Assembly: GCA_021785435.1 (NCBI GenBank)
Contig: JAJYFE010000030.1
Span: 1 to 36,665 of the forward strand
Source of the DNA: Planctomycetota bacterium
GTDB lineage: Bacteria > Planctomycetota > Phycisphaerae > WQYP01
Direction: 5' to 3'
DNA length: 36,665 nt
In this document: positions 7,762 to 16,623 of the stretch, in pieces
Layout: every line of letters begins with the position of its first letter
Position numbering within the stretch: position 1 is the first letter of the stretch
Made by a program: the position numbers and the translations under genes
The notes under the pieces: model-generated
What the model was told of the DNA's origin: nothing
The model's input: only the letters and a program-made list of their open reading frames with translations
Databases searched by the model: none

Positions 7762-10700
7762 GTGCAATTCAAGGCAGGCATTCTGGTTCATTCCCCACAT
7801 GATCTCGTGGCATTTCTCGAGGGGGAATTCGGATCATGGATGGATCGGCTGTATTTAATACGCGACCAACTTCCCGAAACCTTTACGCTTCCCTGGGACG
7901 GACTGCCCGTTGCTGCGCTTACACCCGACGCGCCGACCGAAGACCAGGAACTGGCGGCAAAGCGCGGTTCGGCGCACGAGGCGCAGTATGTGCAGGAAAT
8001 CAAAGGTCAAGATGATAACCTCGTCGAGATTCCCCACGATGACGCTGCCGCTCAACGAACCATCACCGAAATGAAAGCCGGCCGCGGCAGGGTTTATCAA
8101 GGATGTCTGGCTACGGATTCTCTGGCTGGGTATCCGGACTTTCTCATAAAGACGCCGGGAGATTCCGTTTTTGGCCCGTGGCACTACGAGCCATGGGACA
8201 CCAAACTGGCCTTGTCAGCCAAACCGGCCTACATCATTCAGCTATGCGCCTACTGCGACATGCTCGAAGCGATTCAGCAGCGGCGTCCCGAACGCTTCGT
8301 CTTCGTGCTGGGTGATAAGCGGGAACAACCATTTGTTACCGACGAATTTGTGTTCTATTTCCGCCGCCTCAAGCGGGCATACCTAGATTTTCAGAGTCGC
8401 TTCGATCCAAAGGCGCCCCCTGATCCAGGCAATGATCGCGGCTACGGCCGGTGGTCCGAGGTGGCGACACAGATATTGGAAGCCCAGGATCATCTCTGCC
8501 GCGTGGCGCGTATCACGTTTCCCCAGATCACAAAGCTCCAGGCCGCGGGCATAACGACATTGACGGCCCTGGCGAATAGCACAGTACAATCTGTTTCACG
8601 CATCCAGCCGGAGGCTTTCCAACGCTTGAAAAGCCAGGCGTTTTTGCAAATGGCATCAAAAGGGAAGCCCCAGCCAATAGTCGAGATCGTCCGGCCACGG
8701 GAAGATGATCCGCGACGCGGTCTGGCCCGGCTGCCGCCGCCATCACCGTACGACATTTTCTTCGACATGGAGGGTTTCCCGTTCGCCGAGGGTGGGCTGG
8801 AATATTTGTTTGGCGCCGTCCACCTGGGTGATGGCAAACCCAGCTTTACGGACTGGTGGGCACACAATGAGATACAGGAACGGAAAGCCTTTGAGGATTT
8901 CATCGATTGGGCGTATGCCCGCTGGCGACGGGATAAGACGCTGCACATTTATCACTATGCGGCCTATGAAACTACCGCGGTGCGCCGCCTGATGGGCAAA
9001 TACGCCAGCCGTGAGAAGGAAGTGGACGATCTGCTCCGCAACCACGTGTTTGTGGACCTGTACACGGTAGTGCGCCAGGGCGTGATGATCGGCAGCACAG
9101 GCTATTCGCTGAAGGATATAGAGTGTCTCTATATGCCCCAGCGCCAGGGGGAGGTGGTCACGGCATCTGGATCGGTGGTCGCCTATCAACATTGGCTCGA
9201 CAGCGGCCAGTCCCAAGACTGGCGGGCTTCGGCCATTCTCAAAGAGATTCGTGACTACAACGAGGTGGACTGTCGGTCTCTGGTCGGCCTGGCCGACTGG
9301 TTGCGGTCGCTCCAACAAGAAGCCAGCGTGGTCTACATCCCGCCGGAGCCTCCCAAGCAGCGCGAGGACGACACGGGCACAGGCACAGGTTCGGAACACC
9401 CGTCGGCGATCCTGTGCCGTGAAATACTCAATAGCATCACTGCCGGTGGCATCCCGGACCCGGAACGTCAACGTGTGGCGGAAGCATTGGCCTGGCTCCT
9501 GGAATTTCACTGGCGCGAGGCCAAGCCGGTGTTTTGGCGCATGTTCGACCGCCACGAAATGACCGAACAGGAACTGTACGATGATATTGACTGCCTGGCG
9601 GGGATGGAGCGCACCCCAGCACCGCCGACACCGGTGGCCAGATCGCATGTCTATGAATTCGCGTTCGATCCCGATCAGGACACAAAAGTTGATGAAGGCA
9701 GCCGCTGCTTTTTTGCCCACGATCTTGAAAAACGGACTGAAGTTACATCTTTTAACGCGGACCGTGGCAGGATAGCCATCAAAATCGGCCCGAAGAACGG
9801 CGCACCACCGCCACACCTTAATCTGATCCCGGATGAGTACGTGTCCGGCGCCAAGATTGCGGACGCGGTTTATCGCTTCGTTGCGGCCTGGTGGGGTGGG
9901 CAAACAACGTCAAGGGCAGTCGAGGATTTGTTATACCGGCGACCACCTCGGATCATGGGGCACAATGGTGGAGCCCTTATCGATCCAAAGCGGGAATTGA
10001 TCCCGCAATTGACCGAAGTGGTTCAGCGTCTGGATGGGACAACGCTCTGCGTTCAGGGGCCACCCGGCACCGGTAAGACTTATGCCATCGGACATGTTGT
10101 CGCCCAGCTTCTGCAGCAGGGTAAGCGAATTGGCATCACCGCCACCAGCCATAAGGCTATACTCAACGCTCTCAAAGCCGTTCATGCAGCGTGTGCGTCT
10201 CGCCGCGTTGCCGCACGGCTGGTGAAGGTGGGCGGCGATAATGATGACCCGCTCCTACAAGCCGGGCATATCCAGCGGATCGAACCCGATGCAGCCGTGG
10301 CGGAATTGGCCGGCGGCGGTGTGGTTGTCGGCGGCACGGCCTGGGTGTTCGTGCGGCCAGAACTGGCCAAGTCGTTGGATTATCTGTTCATAGATGAGGC
10401 CGGGCAATTCTGCCTGGCTAACGTGGTTGGCGTCGGTCTGGCTACTGAAAACCTGGTGCTGGTGGGTGATCAGATGCAGTTATCCCAGCCGATTCAAGGA
10501 TCGCATCCGGGGGAAAGCGGCCAGTCGGGCCTGGAATACCTGCTCAACGGCCGGCAGACGATACCGCCGGAATTCGGGGTATTTCTCAACGTTACGCGGC
10601 GTCTGCATCCGGAGGTGTGCCGGTTTATTTCAGACGCCGTATACGAAGGCCGGTTGGAAGCGCATCCCGGCACATCGAGGCGCCGCATTTTGGCCGCAGC

Positions 10701-11229
10701 CGGCGCGAAGCAACTCAAACGAGGGACGGGCTTGCTCTATGTGCCCGTTAAGCATGAAAGCAACACGCAGTGCAGCGATGAAGAGGTAGAAGTCATTGCC
10801 GCCATTGTTGGCGAGCTAATGTCGGCCCAGTTTGAAGATGAAGGCCAAAGGCGGCAGTTGAGGGTACAGGACGAAATCCTATTCGTCGCGCCGTACAACA
10901 TGCAGGTGCAACGACTTAAAAAACGGCTTGGCTCCTCCGCCCGTATCGGCAGTGTGGATCGGTTTCAGGGCCAGGAAGCTCCGGTGGTGATCGTGTCCAT
11001 GTGCTGTTCGTCCCTGGAGGATGCGCCGCGGGGTGCGGAGTTTCTGCTGCACCGTAACCGCCTGAATGTGGCGATATCACGGGCGAAATGTCTGGCCATC
11101 GTGGTCGGTTCACCAAGGATTATGATGACGCGATGTCAGACGGTGGAGCAAATGCGGCTGGTGAACCTTTACTGCCGCATTGCGGAGTATGCGGAAGAGT
11201 TGGCTGTGCGGACAATAACTGTGCACTGA
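7762..11229 (+). CDS. TM0106-family RecB-like nuclease / DEDD exonuclease / SF1 helicase fusion
   Basis: A 1,155-residue three-domain nucleic-acid enzyme. Residues 1-200 are a RecB/Cas4-type nuclease of the TM0106 family: the opening VHSPHDLVAFLEGEF is typical, with active-site candidates D126, D146-T-K148 and Q160...Y164. Residues about 330-530 form an RNase H/DEDD exonuclease domain, with FFDMEG (D335, E337), a YAAYE block and a closing YNEVDC motif. The last 400 residues are an SF1 Dna2/Upf1-like helicase: Walker A GPPGTGKT (766-773), FIDEAGQ, GDQMQLSQP, DRFQGQEA and NVAISRAK. Start is GTG with AAGGA 6 bases upstream. All motifs appear intact. Such fusions occur in repair and in defence islands; the substrate is unknown. 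Confidence 0.85.
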   Translation: MQFKAGILVHSPHDLVAFLEGEFGSWMDRLYLIRDQLPETFTLPWDGLPVAALTPDAPTEDQELAAKRGSAHEAQYVQEIKGQDDNLVEIPHDDAAAQRTITEMKAGRGRVYQGCLATDSLAGYPDFLIKTPGDSVFGPWHYEPWDTKLALSAKPAYIIQLCAYCDMLEAIQQRRPERFVFVLGDKREQPFVTDEFVFYFRRLKRAYLDFQSRFDPKAPPDPGNDRGYGRWSEVATQILEAQDHLCRVARITFPQITKLQAAGITTLTALANSTVQSVSRIQPEAFQRLKSQAFLQMASKGKPQPIVEIVRPREDDPRRGLARLPPPSPYDIFFDMEGFPFAEGGLEYLFGAVHLGDGKPSFTDWWAHNEIQERKAFEDFIDWAYARWRRDKTLHIYHYAAYETTAVRRLMGKYASREKEVDDLLRNHVFVDLYTVVRQGVMIGSTGYSLKDIECLYMPQRQGEVVTASGSVVAYQHWLDSGQSQDWRASAILKEIRDYNEVDCRSLVGLADWLRSLQQEASVVYIPPEPPKQREDDTGTGTGSEHPSAILCREILNSITAGGIPDPERQRVAEALAWLLEFHWREAKPVFWRMFDRHEMTEQELYDDIDCLAGMERTPAPPTPVARSHVYEFAFDPDQDTKVDEGSRCFFAHDLEKRTEVTSFNADRGRIAIKIGPKNGAPPPHLNLIPDEYVSGAKIADAVYRFVAAWWGGQTTSRAVEDLLYRRPPRIMGHNGGALIDPKRELIPQLTEVVQRLDGTTLCVQGPPGTGKTYAIGHVVAQLLQQGKRIGITATSHKAILNALKAVHAACASRRVAARLVKVGGDNDDPLLQAGHIQRIEPDAAVAELAGGGVVVGGTAWVFVRPELAKSLDYLFIDEAGQFCLANVVGVGLATENLVLVGDQMQLSQPIQGSHPGESGQSGLEYLLNGRQTIPPEFGVFLNVTRRLHPEVCRFISDAVYEGRLEAHPGTSRRRILAAAGAKQLKRGTGLLYVPVKHESNTQCSDEEVEVIAAIVGELMSAQFEDEGQRRQLRVQDEILFVAPYNMQVQRLKKRLGSSARIGSVDRFQGQEAPVVIVSMCCSSLEDAPRGAEFLLHRNRLNVAISRAKCLAIVVGSPRIMMTRCQTVEQMRLVNLYCRIAEYAEELAVRTITVH

Positions 11230-11627
11230 AGCTGCCAACGCAGGGATTTATGAACAACGCTGTGAACAACATGCGCAATCTGTGGTAAGCGACAATGCCC
11301 GTGAAACATGAGGTATGCCGCATGGAGCGGCGGTACAGATCGTTCGGCCTGCTGTTGTGCCATGATCACATGTTAAGATTTCTGTTCGACATAAAGAATA
11401 GAGCGCCTATGGGCTTGCAGGTCCGAACTTTTGGCGTCGGCACTGGGCACAACCCAGATGAAGGGCACCGATGGTGTGAAGAGTTGCGGCCACACGTCCA
11501 GCGACGCCCGCGACGACCTTCGCTTGGCCGCTGGGGCGCTGCCTGGCAACTGGTACCGGTCGGCACGGCGCTGACCGGGTGAATGATGTGCATTTAACAA
11601 AGGACCAGAAAGAGGAAGCGATATAAT
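11230..11627. other. Intergenic stretch holding a duplicated promoter/start segment
   Basis: This 398-bp gap holds copy A of a 64-bp direct repeat (11361-11424). Its other copy spans the start of the gene at 13850. From the ATG inside copy A (11409) a frame stays open to 11582, but after five residues (MGLQV) it no longer resembles the other gene. It is most likely a truncated leftover. Nothing else convincing is seen. Confidence 0.6.
11361..11424 (+). repeat. 64-bp direct repeat, copy A (promoter/start region)
   Basis: It matches 13803-13865 with four mismatches and a one-base gap, starting at CATGATCACATGTTAAGA and ending just past an ATG and LQV codons. It contains TGATCA inside CATG...CATG, which could be an operator. 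The copies lie 2.4 kb apart and bracket the GmrSD-like gene. Confidence 0.9.
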
Positions 11628-13751
11628 ATGGCAAACATTTACACCGACCAACATTGCGAGTTGAACGACCTGTTGAACCATGCCAACAACGATCAGGGTG
11701 CGACGCTTTTGATTCCCGACCTGCAACGGCCCTACGTGTGGAGTCCTCGTCAGGTGATTTATTTGATTGACTCACTAATCCGGGGCTGGCCTTTCGGTAC
11801 CTTCTTGACATGGAGGGTGGGCAAAGACGATCCCGTCCGCGAGCTGGCCCGCCCATTCTGGAAGGTCGTGGACCGCACTGACGGCGACAGCGGAGAGCAG
11901 GTTAGTAAAAAAAATCCGCCGGGAACTTTCCAGATGGTGCTTGACGGGCAACAGCGGATTCAAAGTCTATTGTTGGCAGTCTGCGGCGACTCGTGGGGTC
12001 TGCGGATGTTCGACAGTGATTGGCGCATCGCATTGTCAGATGAACGGGCACGGAGATCAAAGCATTGGACTCAAGGAAGCCTGTGCGTGGAACTGGAGGC
12101 GTTGGCTGCAGGTTATGCGAAGAACAAGCGGATATTCAATTTAGATTTTAGCGCGGTCTTGAAATGGGTGGTGACCGGTGGCAAGCCGGCGCAATCTGAG
12201 TTCCCGAAGAAGAAAAATTACATTGAACCGTTGCCACTGGCGCATGAGACCGCCGAGAAAGGGAAATATATCCGGTTAAGCCGGATTTGGGAGGCGGCAC
12301 CGTCGATGGAAGGCCTCGAGTCGGAGCAGGCGGAAGCGGTCGCGAATACATTGCTGAACGAACACGAACTACCGGCAAAAAGAGTTGTCGGGCTGGTGAG
12401 GCCGGTGGGTTCGCTCTTGCTGACGCTGGCGCGGGTGAAGAAAACGCGGGTGACTTATCTGGAACTCGCGGAGTTTGACGAAAAAACATTCCCGCGCGAA
12501 GCCTACAACGACGCCGTGGTGAATATCTTCACCCGCTTGAACACCGCTGGTCGTACGTTGACGCGGGAGGACATCACCTTCGCGTGGCTGAAGGTCGGCT
12601 GGGAGCCCGCCCTGACTGGGAACCGCAATGCGTCGCAATGTTTTGAGGCGCTGATTAACCAACTGCGCGACGAAAAACTGGATCTGTCCACGGAGGACAT
12701 GGTCTCCGGCGTTTCGTTCGTCTGGTCAACCGCCTATGCCGACGGACGCCTCCTGGGGAACAACGACCTAATCAAAGGCGATGCCATCCGGCCGATGGCA
12801 AAAGACCTGTCGCAGAACTGGAAGACCGTCATCGGCGCCATCCAGACAGTTTCGAATATGGTCTGGAATCGTGGCTATCTTTACCGCCAGCACTATCAAT
12901 CGTTGTATTCCATCTTCATTTTATGGAGCTGGCAATACATCGCGGACTCGTGGCTGGCCGCTCGCCCGCTGTGCGAACTGGAAAGCGATGCGTACAACAA
13001 AAGGGTGGCCAATGCGCTCAACGATTTTGCCGACCGCTGGCTGATGGGTTCGCAATGGGCCGGGCGTTGGGCAGTTGCGAGCGCCGAAACCATCGTAGGA
13101 TATGCCAAGCGGCTTTCGGAGTGCGCAAAAGTGGTGAAGGCAACAAATGATCCGAAGAAGGCGACGCAATTATTGCACGACTTTCTGGAATGGGAAATCA
13201 AGGCGCTGGCGACGGATGCCATCAATGGAATCCAGGCCATCCAAGTGCGACGCCGGGAATTGGTGAGGGTGTATTACGCCCCCCTATGGATCTGGCATCG
13301 GCTGGAGGACAAGCGGTGGAAGATATCGAAAATCCAGCTACGGTCAGCGCAATCGGGGGCCATGAGCCTCGACGTGGACCATTTGGTGGCCCATGCCATT
13401 TGGGAACGGAAGATTGAACACGGTTTGCCCACCGGCGTGACGGAAAAGGACGAGGCGCTGACCATCGTCAACCAGTTGGGCAACTGCTCACTATTGGAAA
13501 AGAGCTTCAACATATCCAAGAGCGGCCAGACCTTGCGCTTCTTCCTGGAAAAGGTGCATGAGTTCAAAGAGGATAGAGCATTGTTGAACGAGTGGGCCGG
13601 CTCACTGGGCGTGGCCGAAACAATGCTGGATGGAGACACCACCGAGGTGACCACTTTGGCGGAGGCAATCAGCGAACGTGACAGGTTAATCCGGAAGGAA
13701 CTGGAAGAATTCATCAGTGGAACACGCATACGCGTGGACATGAAAGAATAA
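11628..13751 (+). CDS. GmrSD-like type IV restriction protein (DUF262-DUF1524)
   Basis: Single-chain relative of GmrS/GmrD, which cleaves modified (glucosylated hydroxymethylcytosine) phage DNA. The N-terminal DUF262 domain has a ParB/sulfiredoxin-like fold: IPDLQRPYVWSP at 29-40 and the nucleotide-binding DGQQR at 106-110. The C-terminal DUF1524 domain is an HNH-type nuclease: DVDHL from 582, then a GNCSLL strand, an Asn and a Lys (KSFNISKSG) in family order. At 707 residues the length suits a fused S+D protein and both active sites look intact. The ATG follows AGAGGAAG (11611-11618). It is bracketed by two copies of a 64-bp repeat, which suggests it was inserted as a cassette. The modification it recognises cannot be read from sequence. 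Confidence 0.85.
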   Translation: MANIYTDQHCELNDLLNHANNDQGATLLIPDLQRPYVWSPRQVIYLIDSLIRGWPFGTFLTWRVGKDDPVRELARPFWKVVDRTDGDSGEQVSKKNPPGTFQMVLDGQQRIQSLLLAVCGDSWGLRMFDSDWRIALSDERARRSKHWTQGSLCVELEALAAGYAKNKRIFNLDFSAVLKWVVTGGKPAQSEFPKKKNYIEPLPLAHETAEKGKYIRLSRIWEAAPSMEGLESEQAEAVANTLLNEHELPAKRVVGLVRPVGSLLLTLARVKKTRVTYLELAEFDEKTFPREAYNDAVVNIFTRLNTAGRTLTREDITFAWLKVGWEPALTGNRNASQCFEALINQLRDEKLDLSTEDMVSGVSFVWSTAYADGRLLGNNDLIKGDAIRPMAKDLSQNWKTVIGAIQTVSNMVWNRGYLYRQHYQSLYSIFILWSWQYIADSWLAARPLCELESDAYNKRVANALNDFADRWLMGSQWAGRWAVASAETIVGYAKRLSECAKVVKATNDPKKATQLLHDFLEWEIKALATDAINGIQAIQVRRRELVRVYYAPLWIWHRLEDKRWKISKIQLRSAQSGAMSLDVDHLVAHAIWERKIEHGLPTGVTEKDEALTIVNQLGNCSLLEKSFNISKSGQTLRFFLEKVHEFKEDRALLNEWAGSLGVAETMLDGDTTEVTTLAEAISERDRLIRKELEEFISGTRIRVDMKE

Positions 13752-13802
13752 CAATGACTCCTTCCAACCTAAAACATGTCATCTTTTCTCATGCCGTTGC
13801 GT

Positions 13803-13865
13803 CATGATCACATGTTAAGAGTTTGTTCGGCATAAAGAATAGAGCGCCTATGAGCTTGCAGGTCC
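13803..13865 (+). repeat. 64-bp direct repeat, copy B, overlapping the start of the next gene
   Basis: The partner of copy A at 11361-11424. Here the shared segment leads into the intact 142-residue gene starting at 13850, so this copy is probably the original promoter, leader and first codons. Confidence 0.9.
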
Positions 13866-14278
13866 TCGCAGAGCTAATTCATGAGCTTCCCGGTACCATG
13901 AGAGAACAGATCGAGGGGTACGCTAACTCCATCAGGGACGCAGGGGAAGAAATCTTCCGTAACGCTGGCATCGCATTCGATGAGCAATTGCTCGATGAAT
14001 TTATTCTGGTCGTCGGTATTCGGAGGCTGTGGACGCTCGTAGATTCGCCCTATTGGCTACTGCAACATTCCATCAATACCGCACGCAAACAGGGCGCCAA
14101 TGGTTTCACCGTCGGCGGCGCTGTGTTGGAAAGCGGCTCACCAGAGGTGAACAGGATTACCACGTTACGACAGCAATTTCAGGATATTCTGATAACATTG
14201 CAGTTATCATCGTATTTGGATGCTAGGTCCCTTCGCGATGTCTTGAAGCAATTGCATGAGGAACGGCATGGACGTTGA
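13850..14278 (+). CDS. Hypothetical protein, first gene of an overlapping nuclease pair
   Basis: Family not recognised. The 142-residue product is predominantly helical by eye (MREQIEGYANSIRDAGEEIF, then LLDEFILVVGIRRLW) with a Gly-rich turn in the middle and a basic, His/Arg-rich end. No signal peptide, membrane segment or catalytic motif is evident. The ATG at 13850 is preferred because the first codons are conserved in the direct-repeat copy; the ribosome site is weak, and a TTG at 13823 is possible. Its end overlaps the PD-(D/E)XK gene by 11 bases, a strong sign of translational coupling and joint function. It could be a partner, sensor or antitoxin-like inhibitor of the nuclease; none of these is demonstrated. 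Confidence 0.7.
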   Translation: MSLQVLAELIHELPGTMREQIEGYANSIRDAGEEIFRNAGIAFDEQLLDEFILVVGIRRLWTLVDSPYWLLQHSINTARKQGANGFTVGGAVLESGSPEVNRITTLRQQFQDILITLQLSSYLDARSLRDVLKQLHEERHGR

Positions 14279-15044
14279 AGGTATAAGGGCTGCACTCCGG
14301 AGATTCATCCGTCAGCATAGGGCCTCCTTTGAACAATTGTCCGGACAAGAAACGCAACTTCTAGAGATCGGAGCACTGGTCCTCGCGGCAGAACACTACA
14401 AGCGTCATGGGTACGACGTCCGTCTGGAGAACTTGCAGGCCAATCGCTTCAGGGTGAAGCTCGGATCGCGAGGCAAGCCCTTCAATTTCTCTTGGTACCT
14501 TGTTACGCGTGGCGAAGAGAAATTCGAAATTCACAGCAATCTTCCCGTTGTGGGAGCCCATAACGATGGCGGTATCTACGTGGTCGACGTTGCGGTCGTT
14601 AAGGCTGGCGCACTTACCGAAGTAAAGCTGCGGCGCGATTGGAAGGCGATGGAGAATGACGTACTGGTGACTTTCATCGAGGCTAAGAAGCTTGTAGTTT
14701 ACCCAATGTTGATGGCCCAATTCTACGGCATCGTCCATGAAATAAAGCCAGCGTTCGTAGAATCCCGGACTGCGACCGACGGCGATCACTTCTATCCCGC
14801 ACTGGTATCAATTGGTTACCTGACCGCCACTTCGGTCCAGATACGGGACGGATACAAAAAGAGGGGCTTTCGGCTGAACGTTATACCAACCTTCGATGAC
14901 TACATCTCACGCATTGCGGCGCATCCCAATGAACCGTCACCTTTCCTACCTGGACGTCCATGCGCGACGCAAAAACAGCACTTTGAAACGGTCATGCCTC
15001 CTTCGCAGCTCCCATGCCCCGCGGCTTTGCCATCTTCAAGCTGA
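14268..15044 (+). CDS. Putative PD-(D/E)XK nuclease, second gene of the overlapping pair
   Basis: A 258-residue protein with the layout of a restriction-endonuclease-like fold. An N-terminal helix with Glu (QLLEIGALVLAAEHYKRHG) is followed by a strand with the first metal ligand (IYVVDVAVV, D107), then FIEAKK (E138, K140) as the ExK half-motif, then a helix with MLMAQFYGI (Q151). No known family is recognised beyond the fold. The ATG at 14268 sits inside the end of the upstream gene (11-base overlap); 14256 is possible but less likely. The last 40 residues (Pro/Ser-rich) look unlike the rest and may be non-native sequence read through to a chance stop. The likely role is DNA cleavage in a two-gene defence module; this is inferred. 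Confidence 0.7.
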   Translation: MDVEGIRAALRRFIRQHRASFEQLSGQETQLLEIGALVLAAEHYKRHGYDVRLENLQANRFRVKLGSRGKPFNFSWYLVTRGEEKFEIHSNLPVVGAHNDGGIYVVDVAVVKAGALTEVKLRRDWKAMENDVLVTFIEAKKLVVYPMLMAQFYGIVHEIKPAFVESRTATDGDHFYPALVSIGYLTATSVQIRDGYKKRGFRLNVIPTFDDYISRIAAHPNEPSPFLPGRPCATQKQHFETVMPPSQLPCPAALPSSS

Positions 15045-15123
15045 GCAATGCAACTTTTGCCTTCGCTGCGCCGCACCAAGGCACCACTTTGAATACACGT
15101 TGCAACGTGGTCCATGCCAGCAG

Positions 15124-15435
15124 TTAGAATGTAATCACGTCCTTGACCCGTGCCGCCCGGTGGCGTGCGGTCTCCATTGAAACATTCATCAACGCCGCAA
15201 AGTCGGCGTTCAATATGTCGGGTACGCCGCATGGCACATGGCCGTCTGTGGCGACAAAATAAATAATGCCAGCGGCCCAACCTTCGGGTTTCCCCTTCAG
15301 CGGCTTTTCACTGGCACGCAATAACCGCAGCGCCTTGTTCGCCCGAGCCTGCAACACCGCATTGGGATACGCTTTGAAGAATCGGTCCAGACACGTCCGA
15401 CATTCCTCCTCAAACCGGTGGGACATCTCAACCAT
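15124..15435 (-). CDS. DUF6398-like protein
   Basis: A 103-residue protein with a charged helical N-terminal half (MVEMSHRFEEECRTCLDRFF) and a C-terminal half resembling DUF6398: GWAAGIIYFV followed by DFAALMNVSMETARHRAARV, which looks like a helix-turn-helix of the sigma-like type. A DNA-binding or regulatory role is plausible but unproven. On the minus strand AGGAG lies about 7 bases before the ATG. It starts about 30 bp after the end of the truncated trbB on the same strand, so it probably belongs to the same conjugative-element remnant. It converges on the nuclease pair. Confidence 0.7.
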   Translation of the reverse strand: MVEMSHRFEEECRTCLDRFFKAYPNAVLQARANKALRLLRASEKPLKGKPEGWAAGIIYFVATDGHVPCGVPDILNADFAALMNVSMETARHRAARVKDVITF

Positions 15436-15465
15436 TTGGGTGCTCCTGCTGAAAACTGGTTTGGA

Positions 15466-16275
15466 TTATACGACATGGTTGTGCAATCTGGTGGGGTATT
15501 TCCGTGCAATTTCTGTGCAACTGGTTTTCTCAGCAAACTCCATATCGGGTTTGCCGATCTCCACGATCTGCGATACCCGCCTGCCTGGCGCCGCGGCAAT
15601 CCGTTCGATGAATACCACCAGATTGATCGCCGACGCGATGGAGCGATACGGAATTGTCTGGGAGACTTCACCGATCAGGTCTTCCAGCCGGTGCAGGGCG
15701 TCCTGGGCGCTGTTGGCGTGAATGGTTGCGACGCCGCCGGGATGGCCGGTATTCCATGCCTTGAGCATGGCCAGGGCTTCGCCGCCGCGGACTTCACCGA
15801 TGACGATGCGGTCCGGCCGCAGGCGCAGCGTCATGCGCAATAGATCATTCATGGTCACCTTGGGTTCGGTGTTCTTGGTCAGCAATTCCACGCGGTCAGT
15901 GGCAGAGCATTGCAGCTCCCGGGTGTCTTCGATAAGCACTACGCGCTGACTCTGGAATTCCGGCTCGTGCAGGATGGCGTTGACCAGCGTGGTCTTGCCG
16001 GAGCCGGTACCGCCGGCGACGAGAATGTTCTTTCGCTGGGCAACAGCGCTGCGAATGGTTTGCGCCCCCTGGGCCGACAATACGCCGCTGGACACGTAAT
16101 CATCGAGCGTAAAGATGACTGTGGGCCTTTTACGAATGGAAAACGTCGGTTTGTCCACCAGTGGCGGCAGCAGCCCCTGAAACCGTTCGCCGGATTGTGG
16201 CAGAACACCGGCCAGGGCCGGATAGTTCGGGTTGACGGTTTCATTCATGTGTGAGGCCAGCAGCCGGATGACCGC
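15466..16275 (-). pseudogene. trbB: trbB conjugal transfer ATPase, 5' end removed at an IS boundary
   Basis: TrbB/VirB11-type hexameric ATPase that powers assembly of a conjugative secretion channel. GERFQGLLPPLV, the Walker A loop GGTGSGKTT, IGEVRGGEAL and GGVATIHANSA are all present. The first ATG is at 16248, but the native frame (VIRLLASH) runs back without interruption to 16275, exactly where the IS begins. Roughly the first quarter to third of the usual protein (about 320 residues) is absent. It is not found on the far side of the IS, so the event was an insertion plus deletion. The rest of the trb cluster is absent here. The protein is probably non-functional, and the gene marks the surroundings as a former conjugative element. 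Confidence 0.85.
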
Positions 16276-16377
16276 TGACCTTTCCCCCTAAAACGAGTCC
16301 ACCTGCAATGACAGTGTTGGGGTGGAATTTAGGAGGATCAGGTCATAGGCTACAAACGATTCTCCCCGGAGCAGATC

Positions 16378-16623
16378 GTGCACCAGCGGCGGCAGGCGGA
16401 GGTGGAGTTGGGCAAAGGTCAGACCATCGCCGCGGTCTGCAAGCTGCTGGAGGTTGTGGAGGCGACGTACTTTCGCTGGCGGAAGGAATACGGCGGGTTG
16501 AAGGTGGCGCAGGCCAAGCGGTTCAAGGAACTGCAACAGGAGAATGCCCGGCTGAAGCGTTTACTGGCCGAGGCGGAATTGGACAAGGCAATTCTGCGCG
16601 AGGCGGCCCGCCCAAACTTCTAA
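16378..16623 (+). CDS. IS3-family OrfA (helix-turn-helix / leucine-zipper protein)
   Basis: OrfA binds the IS ends through a helix-turn-helix (GQTIAAVCKLLEVVEATYFRW) and forms dimers through the leucine-rich helix that follows (ENARLKRLLAEAELDKAIL). Homology begins further upstream, at the codons for YKRFSPEQIV from 16351. The expected start is at 16345, well spaced from AGGAGG (16331-16336), but reads ATA. The GTG at 16378 is the first conventional start and lies inside the domain, so a G-to-A change may have crippled initiation. A -1 slippery site sits just before the stop. Confidence 0.8.
   Translation: MHQRRQAEVELGKGQTIAAVCKLLEVVEATYFRWRKEYGGLKVAQAKRFKELQQENARLKRLLAEAELDKAILREAARPNF
16611..16617 (+). 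promoter_or_regulatory. -1 programmed frameshift heptamer CCCAAAC
   Basis: C CCA AAC lies in the correct X XXY YYZ phase of OrfA, two codons before its stop. Slipping back one base gives CCC AAA and continues into the OrfB frame (KLLSPARRR). IS3 elements make OrfAB transposase by such slippage. Confidence 0.6.

Noticed and set aside
8743..9903. 386-residue antisense frame inside the helicase gene
   Set aside because: It shadows a gene with intact motifs; no recognisable domain.
11622..11627. TATAAT directly before the GmrSD-like start as a leaderless promoter
   Set aside because: A good ribosome site (AGAGGAAG) at the right spacing explains initiation better.
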